Positions 17,050 through 27,142 of a stretch of 60,527 nt of DNA are shown here, in pieces. The notes below the pieces were generated by a model. It saw only the letters and a list, made by a program, of their open reading frames with translations, was not told the origin of the DNA and ran no database searches. The stretch comes from Acidobacteriota bacterium (GTDB lineage: Bacteria; Acidobacteriota; Terriglobia; Terriglobales; SCQP01), in contig DAIDIE010000017.1 in assembly GCA_027459505.1 (NCBI GenBank), forward strand, positions 1 to 60,527, written 5' to 3'. The position numbers were made by a program, and so were the translations under genes. Position 1 is the stretch's first letter; each line of letters begins with the position of its first letter.

Positions 17050-17769
17050 ATGCCTGCCATGGACGAAAAGAAACGCCCAAACCGCTGTGTTCTGTGTAGC
17101 CGCAAGGCGCTCAACGGTTTTTGCCAGCTCTCGGAGCCCGCGTTGCGGATATTGGGCGACAGCGGAACGTCGGTGACCTTGCGCGGCCGCATGCCGCTGT
17201 TTGTGCAGGGTTCGCCGGTGCAATCGGTTTACGTGGTCTGTTCCGGCCGTATCAAGCTGTTTTCCAACAGTCCGGCGGGGCGGACGGTCATCACCCGTTT
17301 TGTCGGTCCCGGTGCGATTCTCGGAAGCGGTGAGTTGATCGGTCAGGGCGAGGCCGCTACCTTCCAGGCCAGCGCCGAAGCCATGCCCAGCGCCGAAGTG
17401 CGCGCCATTCCGGTGGCGGTATTCCGGCAGATGGCAAGGGATTACCCCGAGGTTGAGGTGCGCTTAGGCCAGCAACTGGCGCGCGAATGTGAATCCGCGT
17501 ATCGCCGTATCCGCCTGCTCGGCCTGGGCCGCTCGGTGTTGGAGCGGGTCGCCGGCTATCTCCTGGAAGACAGTCAGGAAGGCCTGCTGGCGCCCCGTAC
17601 GCAGGAAGAGGTAGCCCAGGAGCTGGGCCTCTCCCGCGAAAGCGTGTGCCGCGCCCTGGCGCAGTTTAAGACCGCAGGCGCGATCCGCATTCAGCGCGGC
17701 CGCTGGACCATTACCGATCGCGGCGCATTGGAGGAGTTCTCCCGCAATCCCGTCGTCGGTGCCGCATAA
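17050..17769 (+). CDS. Crp/Fnr-family transcriptional regulator
   Basis: A 239-residue regulator with an N-terminal cyclic-nucleotide-binding-type beta roll (about 35-125), a dimerisation helix and a C-terminal winged helix (TQEEVAQELGLSRESVCRAL, 184-203). The recognition residues R196, E197 and R201 match the E. coli CRP pattern, not the FNR E-S-R pattern. An N-terminal cluster C13-x2-C16-x8-C25 plus C64 could bind an Fe-S cluster or serve as a redox sensor, but the spacing differs from E. coli FNR. The ATG at 17050 follows a purine-rich AAGGGGGGAAG box; a GTG at 16987 would add 21 residues. It is divergent from the pentahaem operon and has a perfect cognate-looking operator upstream. Confidence 0.88.
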   Translation: MPAMDEKKRPNRCVLCSRKALNGFCQLSEPALRILGDSGTSVTLRGRMPLFVQGSPVQSVYVVCSGRIKLFSNSPAGRTVITRFVGPGAILGSGELIGQGEAATFQASAEAMPSAEVRAIPVAVFRQMARDYPEVEVRLGQQLARECESAYRRIRLLGLGRSVLERVAGYLLEDSQEGLLAPRTQEEVAQELGLSRESVCRALAQFKTAGAIRIQRGRWTITDRGALEEFSRNPVVGAA

Positions 17770-17805
17770 GCACGAAGCTGACGGGTGGTCTCATCTATAC
17801 GTTTT

Positions 17806-17851
17806 ACGGCGGACAAACAAACGGGGCGGCTCCTCTGGGAGCCGCCCCGTT
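17806..17851 (-). terminator. Intrinsic terminator of the radical SAM gene, possibly bidirectional
   Basis: AACGGGGCGGCTCC (17820-17833) pairs perfectly with GGAGCCGCCCCGTT (17838-17851) over 14 bp with a 4-base loop. Read on the minus strand the stem is followed by TGTTTGTCC, a T-rich tail, 18 bases after the radical SAM stop. On the plus strand it lies 50 bases after the Crp/Fnr gene and may also slow transcription there. Confidence 0.85.
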
Positions 17852-17868
17852 CAGTCTGCAGACCGCAA

Positions 17869-19533
17869 TCAGGAGCGTTCGATGATGGGTTTCGGCTCGT
17901 AGGTCCAGCCCCGCGCCAGCCGGTGTTCCTCGCGCCGCGCCGTCCACAGCAGCACTGGCCCCAAAAGCGCTCCCAGCCTCGCCACCAGCCCAAATTCGCG
18001 GGTCATGCTGCGGCGCAGTGCGCGCACGCGCAAGGCGACGCGACGGTTGGAACGCCGCAGCCGCCGCTCCATAGCCCAAAGCAGCGCCGGATAGACCAGC
18101 CGAATGTTGCGCGCTTCCTGTTCAAAACGCTGCCGGATACGCGCTTCGGCGTCGTTCCGGTAGCGCTTCCAGCCCGCGAAGGTAGTGCGGCAAATGCGGT
18201 AAATGCTAGGTCCGTTGCGCTGGAAATCGCGTAAAAAGGCCGCGTCCAGCCAGGTTTTGGAACGATCCCGGGTCAGACTGGGATGGCGGAAGTTGAATTT
18301 GAACTGCCCATGGATGTCGGCCAAATTTGTATTGGGCAGCAGCTTGCCCGCCTGCTTCAGCTCCGCGTGCAATGGCGTCCCGGGAATTGGCGTGTACAGC
18401 ATGAACTGGTGGAAGTCGGTGTCGTGGGAGGCCGCGTAGTCGATTTCGCTGGCCAGGTTGTCCTCGGTGTGGTGCTCCAACCCGATGATCGTCGAACCCA
18501 GCACGCGGATGCCGTGCGCGCGCAGGTTCCGCACCAGTTCTCGCGTATCGGTGCCCTGCAGCTTGGCGTAGCTGGCATGCGGCGATTCCAGCCCCATCCA
18601 AATCCAGGAAATGCCCAGGCTGACCAGTTCTTCCATGGTGTATTTGCGGATGGCGTTGGCGGATGAAAATACGTAAAGGCTCCAGCTCTTGTTGTGCTGT
18701 TGCATGAGCTGCAGCAGGTCCATTGCCCTGCGCCGGTGCAGCAGAAAGTTCTCGTCCATGACGAAAAAGGAGTTCACCTTCAGCCGCCGCGCTACATCCT
18801 CCATTACCTCAAACAGTTGAGCCCCGGTTTCAATGAAGTTCAGAAACTTGCCCTTGCCGCCGAAAAACGCCGAAGTTGTGCAGAAATTACAGCCCAGCGG
18901 GCACCCGGCGGAGGGAATAATGGTGGCCGCCGTGCCGCCCTCCGATTGATTGGCGTTAATCCCCATCACGCGCAGCCCAAATCCGGAAATAATGGCGGGG
19001 TGGCGAATTGGCGCGTGCGGGTCTTCGCCCAAAAATTGCCGCATCCACGACACTCCATCTCCTTGCACAATGTGGTCGGCGTCAATGCGCTGACCGAGGT
19101 CCGGAATCGCCGCCACATGCCCGCCGACCACAATCGTCGCCGCTGGGGCCAAACGCCGCACCATGCGGCACATCTCCTCTACCTTGCCGACGTTCACGAT
19201 AATCGACGAGATGCCCACAATGTCGTAGTTGCCGCTACGCAACTCCTGCTCAAACAGATCGCGGCTGGGGAAATCCAGTAGCGTGCATGGCGCACTGATG
19301 TTTTCCCGGATCAGCATGATGCCCCACGAACGGTGAAACATGCGCAACGAAAAGACCCCCTGCGCGCGCGTCACCTGGTTGTGGTAAAGCTCCATAGGAT
19401 TAATGGCCCGGCTCCCGAACTCGTCATCGCGCGCATAGGGTCCAAAGACCGAGGTGAGCAACACCCGTGCTTGTAACCCTTTGGGATGGGACGACGCGGG
19501 CAGGAAAGAGAACTTGGGATCTTGAGAATTCAT
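17869..19533 (-). CDS. B12-binding-domain radical SAM protein of unknown function
   Basis: A 554-residue cytoplasmic enzyme. The first 180 residues resemble a cobalamin-binding fold (NYDIVGISSIIVNVG, TIVVGGHVAAIPDLG, HIVQGDG) without a clear base-off DxHxxG motif. The radical SAM 4Fe-4S motif follows as CPLGCNFC (C211, C215, C218) in SAGCPLGCNFCTTSAFFGG. A basic, helix-rich C-terminus of about 130 residues ends the protein. Proteins with this architecture methylate or couple unactivated carbons; in acidobacteria one possibility is membrane-lipid modification, but nothing here proves a substrate. It stands alone and is convergent with the Crp/Fnr gene. Confidence 0.85.
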   Translation of the reverse strand: MNSQDPKFSFLPASSHPKGLQARVLLTSVFGPYARDDEFGSRAINPMELYHNQVTRAQGVFSLRMFHRSWGIMLIRENISAPCTLLDFPSRDLFEQELRSGNYDIVGISSIIVNVGKVEEMCRMVRRLAPAATIVVGGHVAAIPDLGQRIDADHIVQGDGVSWMRQFLGEDPHAPIRHPAIISGFGLRVMGINANQSEGGTAATIIPSAGCPLGCNFCTTSAFFGGKGKFLNFIETGAQLFEVMEDVARRLKVNSFFVMDENFLLHRRRAMDLLQLMQQHNKSWSLYVFSSANAIRKYTMEELVSLGISWIWMGLESPHASYAKLQGTDTRELVRNLRAHGIRVLGSTIIGLEHHTEDNLASEIDYAASHDTDFHQFMLYTPIPGTPLHAELKQAGKLLPNTNLADIHGQFKFNFRHPSLTRDRSKTWLDAAFLRDFQRNGPSIYRICRTTFAGWKRYRNDAEARIRQRFEQEARNIRLVYPALLWAMERRLRRSNRRVALRVRALRRSMTREFGLVARLGALLGPVLLWTARREEHRLARGWTYEPKPIIERS

Positions 19534-20199
19534 GGAAACGATCAGTGCAGGCCTTGGTTTGGAAGTTGATGATTGACAACGTCGCGGTAAAAACAGCAGA
19601 TACCGTCATTGCATGCACCACTCCAAAGGCCAAATGGGTCGCAGTGAGATATTTTGTGGGCACGAGAATGGCAGCGGTCACTCAATTGCGGACTGCGAGT
19701 TCCTAACCGTGGCTTCAGCGAAAAGTTAGTCGTTGCGAGGTGCGTCTTTTCGCGCTTTCAGTGCGCGATAAAACCCACTGTTTGTTGCCAGACGCACAGT
19801 GCAAATGTGCAGAAATGCATTGCCCAAGCTGGCTTCCATAGGGGAAACTAGAGACTCTTCCTCTTTCACGACGCTGTCTGGCAGACGGCGTGCACGCTGA
19901 CGGGGAACCGCAAATAAGGAAGCCAGCGCCCAGCATGTTTCATTTCGCTCCAACCAGCGCCCCCCCGACAAGTTCCGCAGCAACCCTGCTGTCCGGCTGT
20001 TGTCGATGTCGCCTCTCTCTCGCGCGCTAAGCAACCGATATCCGGATTAACAAGTTATCCCTGGCGTCGGAGATGACGCCGAAAACAGCGTCCAGGTACA
20101 GGCGGGGGTGTAGACACACCCAGTGAGGCCAGCGCTGCAAGACCAGAATGAGCCCGGCTTTCCGGGTGGCGGGGAACGACCCCGATTTTGCTGAACTAT
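19534..20199. other. Intergenic region upstream of the nitrite/sulfite reductase gene, with hairpins
   Basis: About 670 bases with no credible gene; a 102-codon minus-strand frame at 19726-20034 has no family signature and ends in the KDAPRND-type translation typical of intergenic repeats. Two small hairpins lie just before the reductase: GGGTGT-AGAC-ACACCC at 20106-20121 and CCCGG-CTTT-CCGGG at 20153-20166. They may be part of a structured leader, but I could not match it to a known riboswitch class. Confidence 0.5.
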
Positions 20200-21927
20200 A
20201 TGATTTCCATTGAACTTCCCATATCCGACCGGCTTTCCGCGGAAACCGTAGAGGCTGAGATTGCCGCTTTTGCCGACAATGTGACGCGCTTCCGCGCCGG
20301 GCAAGTCGAGGCGCGTGAGTTTCAGGTGTACCGTTTGCACCATGGCATCTATGGCCAGCGCCAGCCGGACGTACACATGGTGCGGGTCAAGATTCCCGGC
20401 GGCCACCTCAATGCCGCGCAGGTACGCGCGCTGGGCGATGTGGCGCGCGATCATGGTTCAGGCCGCGGCCATTTCACGACGCGCGAAAATTGCCAATTTC
20501 ATTACGTACCGCTGGAAGAAGTTCCGGTGCTGATGCGGCGTCTGGCCGAAGCGGACCTGACCACGCGCGAAGGTTGCGGCAATGTCGTGCGGAACGTGAC
20601 GGGCTGCGCCCTGGCAGGCGATTGCCCCGCCGAGGCTTTTGACATCACTCCCTACGCCAAGCTGGTGACGCGCGCCTTCCTGCGCCATCCGGAATTTCAG
20701 GAGCTGCCGCGCAAATTCAAGATCGCCTTCTCCGGCTGCGAACAGGATTGCGGCCTGGGCGCGATTAACGATATCGGGCTGATCGCGCGGACCCGGACGC
20801 AAGACGGCGAACTGCAGCGGGGCTTCAAAGTGATGGTTGGCGGCGGACTGGGTTCGCTGCCCACCGCTGCCGCCGTCATCAGCGAGTTTCTGCCCGCGGA
20901 CGACCTGGTTGCGGCGATCACCTCGATTCTCCGCGTCTTCAACGCGCATGGGGAACGCGCCAACCGCATGAAAGCGCGTCTGAAATTTGTCCTGCGCGGC
21001 AAAGGCGCGGCGGAATTGCGCCGCCTCATCCTGGCCGAAAATCCCGCGCTCGATTGGGATCGTTCCGCCGTGGATAGTTCCGGTCGCGGGCAACAACAGC
21101 CGGAACAGCTTTACCAGATCAACCAAGCCGCCGACAGCCATCAATCCTGGCGCCGGCGCAACGTCTGGCGCCATCCTGAAACCGGCAAACACCTGGTATG
21201 GATTAACCTCAACGTGGGTACGCTCACGGTGCGGCAGTTCTATGGCTTGGCGGATCTTCTGGAAGCCTACCCGGACCTGCGCCTGCGCGTTGCTCCCTCG
21301 CAAAATATGGTCCTGCTCGGGGTCGAGAGCGCCGATCTGGGCAACATTGGCCAGGTGCTCGACAACCTCGAGTTGGTGCGCCCGGTGGCCGGACACGTTT
21401 CCGATGTCACCAGTTGCCCGGGCACGACGACCTGCAACATCGGCATTACGCGTTCGCAGAGCATGGGCGAGGAGCTGACCAACGTGCTCGCTTCCGAGCG
21501 TGATCCCGAGCTCAGTGCCTTGAGTATCAAAATCAGTGGATGCCCCAACTCCTGCGGCCAACACCACATTGCCGACATCGGCTTCTACGGCAAATCGCAA
21601 AAGGTGAACGGGGTGGCGTTGCCCTATTACCTGATGATGCTGGGCGGTGGGGTGGGCCCCGAGGGTGCGCAATTTGGCGTCCCACTGGTGAGCGTCCCGG
21701 CGCGTCAAGTGCCGCAGGCGCTGCTTACGTTGTTCCGCCACTATCAGCAGCATCGGCTTGCTGGGGAGGGCTTCCGCGCATTCTGCAAGCGTGTGGGTTC
21801 ACCGTCGTTGAAGCAGGCGCTGCAGCCGGTGCTGGATCCCACTCTGCTCGGCGAGGCCGCCCGCATTGACTGGGGTGAGACGCAGCCGTTCGCTCTAGCG
21901 GTAGGTGAAGGCGAGTGCTCGGTGTAA
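20200..21927 (+). CDS. Sirohaem-dependent nitrite/sulfite reductase (ferredoxin type)
   Basis: A 575-residue assimilatory reductase performing the six-electron reduction of nitrite or sulfite with a coupled sirohaem and 4Fe-4S cluster. The duplicated ferredoxin-like halves are present, and the cluster ligands are C406-x5-C412 (CPGTTTC) and C448-x3-C452 (CPNSC). FTTRENCQFHYV in the first half is typical of the family. The ATG at 20200 is chosen over an upstream TTG; no strong ribosome-binding site is visible. No nitrate, sulfate-activation or sirohaem-synthesis gene is in the window, so nitrite and sulfite cannot be told apart. Confidence 0.93.
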   Translation: MISIELPISDRLSAETVEAEIAAFADNVTRFRAGQVEAREFQVYRLHHGIYGQRQPDVHMVRVKIPGGHLNAAQVRALGDVARDHGSGRGHFTTRENCQFHYVPLEEVPVLMRRLAEADLTTREGCGNVVRNVTGCALAGDCPAEAFDITPYAKLVTRAFLRHPEFQELPRKFKIAFSGCEQDCGLGAINDIGLIARTRTQDGELQRGFKVMVGGGLGSLPTAAAVISEFLPADDLVAAITSILRVFNAHGERANRMKARLKFVLRGKGAAELRRLILAENPALDWDRSAVDSSGRGQQQPEQLYQINQAADSHQSWRRRNVWRHPETGKHLVWINLNVGTLTVRQFYGLADLLEAYPDLRLRVAPSQNMVLLGVESADLGNIGQVLDNLELVRPVAGHVSDVTSCPGTTTCNIGITRSQSMGEELTNVLASERDPELSALSIKISGCPNSCGQHHIADIGFYGKSQKVNGVALPYYLMMLGGGVGPEGAQFGVPLVSVPARQVPQALLTLFRHYQQHRLAGEGFRAFCKRVGSPSLKQALQPVLDPTLLGEAARIDWGETQPFALAVGEGECSV

Positions 21928-21941
21928 TCAGTGCAGCAATA

Positions 21942-21984
21942 AAGGTCATGCGGATTGCCCCCGCGGGCAAATCCGCATGACCTT
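21942..21984. terminator. Strong convergent terminator between the reductase gene and argS
   Basis: An almost perfect 19-bp stem (AAGGTCATGCGGATTGCCC against GGGCAAATCCGCATGACCTT, one bulged base) with a loop of about four bases. Read on the minus strand it is followed by TATTGC and a T-containing tail, so it best fits the 3' end of argS. It lies only 14 bases after the reductase stop and probably serves both genes. Confidence 0.75.
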
Positions 21985-22112
21985 CAGCTCAGCGCAGGCA
22001 GATCATCGCAAACTGGAATTTCCGCTTTCGGCGGAGGCCAGAAAGGCAGCGGCTTTGCAACTCCAGAAGGCGCCGTGGCCGCGCGCCTCCTCCCAGCCAT
22101 CGGCTTCGATTG

Positions 22113-24167
22113 CTACATAGCCTCCGGAACCTCAATCCCCAGCGTCTCCAGCGCTGTGGTCAACTGTTTCCGCACCAACGCCACCAGGTTGAGAAAAAAC
22201 GTCCGCCGCGCCGGATCCGATTCGGCGATCACCGGGTGCCGGTGGTAGAAGTTGTTAAATGACTGTGCTAGTTGAAAGGCATACTTGGCCATGTAAGCGG
22301 GCTCCAGGGTGGCCAGGCATTGATCAACAACCGCGTCCAGGCGCAGCGCCAAGCGGGTGAGCTCCCAGAGTTCGTCATCGGTCAGGATTGCAGCGGCTTG
22401 CGTGGGAGAAATCTCCGGTGCGGGTGCGCCGCTTGCCGCCGGTCCAGCCTTGCGCAGGATATTGGCAGCTCGCACGGCGGCATATTGCACGTAGGGGCCG
22501 GTTTCCCCTTCAAAGCTCAACGCCTCCTGGAAGTCGAAGGCAATCACCGACGTTTTGGTGAACTTCAGCAGGAAGTACCGTAGCGCCCCCACGGCAATGG
22601 GAATCGCCAGCGCCAACTGTTCGGGGGCAGTGTTTTCCGGATGGCGGGCCTTGACCTCCTCCCAGGCGTGCTGAATGAGGCGGTCGAGCAAATCGTCGGC
22701 TTTAATGCCGAAGCCCTTGCGTCCGGAAACCTCGATGTGCGAGCGTTGCTGCTCCTCGGTGCTGAGCTGATAGCCCAGTTCGGAGGCGCAGCGGGGCGTC
22801 AGCGCCACCATTTCATAGCTGAAGTGGGTGCTGTGCTGCGCCGCTTCTTCAAAGCCCAGCGCGCGCAGGCCGGCAATCACGATTTCCTGCAGATAGCTTT
22901 GGCGCACGTCTATGACGTTGAAGACCCATTGCGCTGCTCCGAAGGCGGGGGCGTTGGCTTCGCCCTGCAGCGAACTTTCCCAAACGGTCTGGCCGCCGGG
23001 GTAGGTGAAAAACGGCCGCCAGGGAAAGGTCTGTCCCAACAAGCCGAACTTCCAAAGCTGGTAGGCAATGTCTTTGCCAACGTAGGTAACTGTACCGTTG
23101 GAGCGGACAATCACCTTGGTTTCACTTTCGCCTTCAGACTCCGCATTGCCGGCAGCGTCCAGGGCACGGTCCATCACCCAGCAGCCGGCGTTTTTGCCTT
23201 CCGCTTCCAGGCGAATTGCCCCGCTTTGTTGCAGTAGCGCGAAGGCCTTGTGCCAGAAGCGGAGATGCAGAATTTCGCTCTCGCGCGGCAGCACATCGTA
23301 GCTGACGTTGATGCGCTGCATGGTGGTCAGGTGGGCGTGCACAATGGCGCTGGCCACGGCTTCCGCCAGGCCCGCGGTGGGCTGCCGCTGCGCCTCGATG
23401 GCGTGCAGGGTGGAGGCCCTCCAAGGCTGACTGTCGGGCTGCTCCTCGTAATGGCGCGAGACTTGCGCGTAAAGGTCCCAGCAGACGTAGTCGAAGCTGT
23501 AGTCCTGGCGGGCGGCGGCGAGTGGCGAAAGCGCCAAGGCGTGCGGCTGCGGGGAAAGCAGTCCTTGCTTCTGCTGCGCCTCACGCAGCGCCTGCTGTTG
23601 CTGAATGGTGGCCGCAACCTCTGCTGTTTCCTGCTTGAGCAGGTGCTCAAAGGCGGCGACTACGTCGGCCACCTGCACTCCGGTGTTATCGATATAGTTC
23701 TGCACCTCGACCAGCTCGCCGCGGCGGCGCAGCAGCCGCACAAATGTGTCGCCGAGCACAGCGTTGCGCAGGTGGCCAACATGGGCGGCCTTGTTGGGGT
23801 TGATGTTGGTATGCTCGACGACGACTTTGCCCGCCAGCCGGGGGTGCAGGCCGGGATCGCGGGGCGCGGCGGCGCCGGCGGTCCAGAGGGCGGCGCGATC
23901 CAGGAAGAAGTTCAGATAACCGCCCCCCGCCGGCTCCACGCGTTGAAATCCCGGTGGCAGGGGGAGCTTGGCGGCAATCTCTTCGGCAATCTTCCTGGGG
24001 GCCTGGCGCAAGGTGCGGGCCAGCTCAAAGCAAACCGGCATGGCAAAATCGCCCAGTGAGGACCGGGGCGGCTGCTCCACCATGAGATTTGCGGGCTGCA
24101 CGTTGTAGGCCTGCTGCAGGTACGTGCGCAGGGCCTCGCGTAGGCTGTTTTCAAAAAGAAGGTACAC
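22113..24167 (-). CDS. argS: Arginyl-tRNA synthetase
   Basis: A 684-residue class I aminoacyl-tRNA synthetase charging tRNA-Arg. It has the N-terminal ArgRS additional domain, the HIGH-type motif HVGHLRNAVLGD near residue 120, an inserted helical segment rich in Gln (about 185-235) that makes the protein longer than the usual 550-580 residues, and SGRKG in the KMSKS position. The C-terminal anticodon-binding helices end in NNFYHRHPVIAESDPARRTF, typical of ArgS. It is monocistronic. I saw no T-box leader upstream. Confidence 0.95.
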   Translation of the reverse strand: MYLLFENSLREALRTYLQQAYNVQPANLMVEQPPRSSLGDFAMPVCFELARTLRQAPRKIAEEIAAKLPLPPGFQRVEPAGGGYLNFFLDRAALWTAGAAAPRDPGLHPRLAGKVVVEHTNINPNKAAHVGHLRNAVLGDTFVRLLRRRGELVEVQNYIDNTGVQVADVVAAFEHLLKQETAEVAATIQQQQALREAQQKQGLLSPQPHALALSPLAAARQDYSFDYVCWDLYAQVSRHYEEQPDSQPWRASTLHAIEAQRQPTAGLAEAVASAIVHAHLTTMQRINVSYDVLPRESEILHLRFWHKAFALLQQSGAIRLEAEGKNAGCWVMDRALDAAGNAESEGESETKVIVRSNGTVTYVGKDIAYQLWKFGLLGQTFPWRPFFTYPGGQTVWESSLQGEANAPAFGAAQWVFNVIDVRQSYLQEIVIAGLRALGFEEAAQHSTHFSYEMVALTPRCASELGYQLSTEEQQRSHIEVSGRKGFGIKADDLLDRLIQHAWEEVKARHPENTAPEQLALAIPIAVGALRYFLLKFTKTSVIAFDFQEALSFEGETGPYVQYAAVRAANILRKAGPAASGAPAPEISPTQAAAILTDDELWELTRLALRLDAVVDQCLATLEPAYMAKYAFQLAQSFNNFYHRHPVIAESDPARRTFFLNLVALVRKQLTTALETLGIEVPEAM

Positions 24168-24679
24168 GTTAAGCTTCGTCCGGAGTCAAAAAGATGGGCC
24201 GCAAGGGCCGCCCAACGGCTGTGGGAACAATAGAAAAGTATAAGGCCCTGCGGGGTGGCGATAGCTGGAAACGCATGGTCAGGCCATGCGCAACTGGAAG
24301 GCCGGGGGCAAAGGCGGACTGGAGGGCATGTAGGGCGGCCTGTCCTGACGGGCAGGAGTCGCGGCGGTGATGGCTGGCCAAAATTGGGACAAGGCGGCCT
24401 TTCAGGGCAGTCGGAAGTGCTGGCTGGAATTGACTCCACGTTTCGCCTGCTGCCAGCCGCGGACTGGCAGCAGGCGATCGTGCACGGGATGGGGAGGGTC
24501 CGTTTGTGGCCGGCGAGGAGGGCTGGCTAGGACGCCTGCCGTCCGCTTCTGGGGTAATTACTGCAGCGGCACGCCGCGTTCAACTGTGCTAAATTGTGTT
24601 CCCAAGCAGCAGTGTTCATCTTTATTCTGTAAAGGGGCGCAATAGGGCCCTGGGGTAGCTTGTTGGTCGGCAAGCATCA
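24168..24679. other. Divergent intergenic region between argS and the FecR-domain gene
   Basis: About 510 bases without a supportable gene. It includes a perfect 13-bp inverted repeat at 24444-24476 and, near the FecR-domain start, a lower-GC stretch at about 24590-24635 that is a plausible promoter area. No recognisable RNA gene. Confidence 0.55.
24444..24476. repeat. Perfect 13-bp inverted repeat
   Basis: CGCCTGCTGCCAG (24444-24456) and CTGGCAGCAGGCG (24464-24476) are exact reverse complements separated by CCGCGGA. Neither side has a T-run and no gene ends nearby, so it is not an ordinary terminator. Confidence 0.6.
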
Positions 24680-25927
24680 ATGTCGGATTCCTCTAAGCTC
24701 GACGTCCGCTGGATGACGGTCTCCTACCGTAGCGTGGGGGTAGCGGTCGCGCTTTTCATCGTCTTGTTGATCGCGCTGACGCTTTGGCTTGTGCCAGGGC
24801 TGGGGCAGCACTTGACGAGCGGCATCGCACATCTATTCGAGAGCGGCACGCCAAGCAGTACAAGCAACGGCGTCACCGCCGCCAGCCACCAGGCGCACTT
24901 TGTCAACCTGGAAGGAACCGTGCAGGTCAAGAGCGCCTCAAGCCCGACTTTTACCGCAGCCACTCTCGATACCGTGCTGCATGCCGGCGACACCGTGCAG
25001 ACCGGTGCCAATGGCTGGGCGCGCATTGAATTTGCCGAAGGCACCACGTATTTGTTGAGTCCCTCGTCTCTGATCGTTGTCGAGCAGCAGGAAGTGACCT
25101 CGCGTTCCAGCGCGGTTTCTGTGCAGGTCACATCGGGTTCGGTGGATTTGTCCACCAGCAACAACGACCGGCCGCGCGCTGTTTCCAAAGTCAGCTTTGG
25201 CGGAGCGGCGGCCTCACTGGGCCGGAACGCCCGCGCTCAGGTGGAGAGTGGCAGGGATCAGAGTTCGATGACTTTGATTCGCGGATCGGCCAGCGTTGCC
25301 AAGGGCCGCCAGACGGTGCAGGTGCGTCCGTTTGAAAAGCTGAGCGTCTCCGGGGCGGCCCCCATGCAGGTCAGCTTCGTGCCTCAGACTCCGGATCTGC
25401 TCGCCCCAGGCAATCTCAGTCCCGTGCCCATGCACGGGCGGCAGGCAACCGTGAATTTCAACTGGTCGGCGGTGCCCGGCGCCAGTGCGTACGATCTGCG
25501 CCTGTCTACCAGCCTCATGTTTTCGCAGTTGCTGAAATCGGTGCAACTCCCGTCCACCGCGGTGGCGATTCCCAATCTGCCCGCGGGAGCCTATTACTGG
25601 ACGGTCGCCGCCGAAGTGCATGGTCAGCGCTCGCCGTGGGCTGATACCAACAAGTTCACTATCGTGAAGGCGGGCGGCAAGGACGCTCTGCCATTAAAGA
25701 TTGATAAGGTCCTGCAAGTCGGAATGGTGCTGGAAGTAGACGGCACGACCGCGCCTGGCGCCAAGGTATTGGTGAACAACGAGCTGGTGGGACTGATTGA
25801 GGGAGACGGCACGTTTCATTACGTAACGCCCCCTTACGCCAACACTGGGACGTATACCCTGCATGTGACGGCCGAGGACAGCAGCGGCCACATCACGACC
25901 GTGGATCGCAGCGTCACCTTGCAATAA
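24680..25927 (+). CDS. FecR-domain membrane-anchored extracytoplasmic protein
   Basis: A 415-residue protein with one N-terminal membrane helix (about 18-40), then a FecR-type beta domain (about 70-225: GTVQVKSA, LHAGDTVQTGANGWARIEF, GTTYLLSPSS, SVQVTSGSVDL), a fibronectin-III-like segment (about 255-330: FNWSAVPGASAYDLRLS, AGAYYWTVAA) and a C-terminal Ig-like segment (GAKVLVNNELVGLIEGDGTF). Such proteins usually act as periplasmic structural or sensory modules. No sigma factor or TonB receptor is adjacent, so it is not a classical FecIR system. It lies 180 bases before mreB. Confidence 0.8.
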   Translation: MSDSSKLDVRWMTVSYRSVGVAVALFIVLLIALTLWLVPGLGQHLTSGIAHLFESGTPSSTSNGVTAASHQAHFVNLEGTVQVKSASSPTFTAATLDTVLHAGDTVQTGANGWARIEFAEGTTYLLSPSSLIVVEQQEVTSRSSAVSVQVTSGSVDLSTSNNDRPRAVSKVSFGGAAASLGRNARAQVESGRDQSSMTLIRGSASVAKGRQTVQVRPFEKLSVSGAAPMQVSFVPQTPDLLAPGNLSPVPMHGRQATVNFNWSAVPGASAYDLRLSTSLMFSQLLKSVQLPSTAVAIPNLPAGAYYWTVAAEVHGQRSPWADTNKFTIVKAGGKDALPLKIDKVLQVGMVLEVDGTTAPGAKVLVNNELVGLIEGDGTFHYVTPPYANTGTYTLHVTAEDSSGHITTVDRSVTLQ

Positions 25928-26035
25928 GGGGCGGTGGCAATCGTACAAGCTTGAAAATAGACCGCCGGGGGCCGCACTTGCCAGCAGGCGCAAATGTCCG
26001 CATCATGGGTAACAGCAGTTCACCGCAAGCTCTGA

Positions 26036-27133
<1,098 letters not shown>

Positions 27134-27142
27134 CCGGCTTTC

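Noticed and set aside
16650-17192. 180-codon minus-strand frame over the pentahaem/Crp intergenic region
   Set aside because: It overlaps the operator and the start of the Crp/Fnr gene and has no recognisable motif or ribosome-binding site.
19726-20034. 102-codon minus-strand frame
   Set aside because: Low coding character; the ending KDAPRND is a common translation of intergenic repeats, and no homologous domain is visible.
24168-24300. T-box leader for argS
   Set aside because: The characteristic TGGNACCGCG antiterminator string is not present on the minus strand, and no terminator/antiterminator pair is visible.
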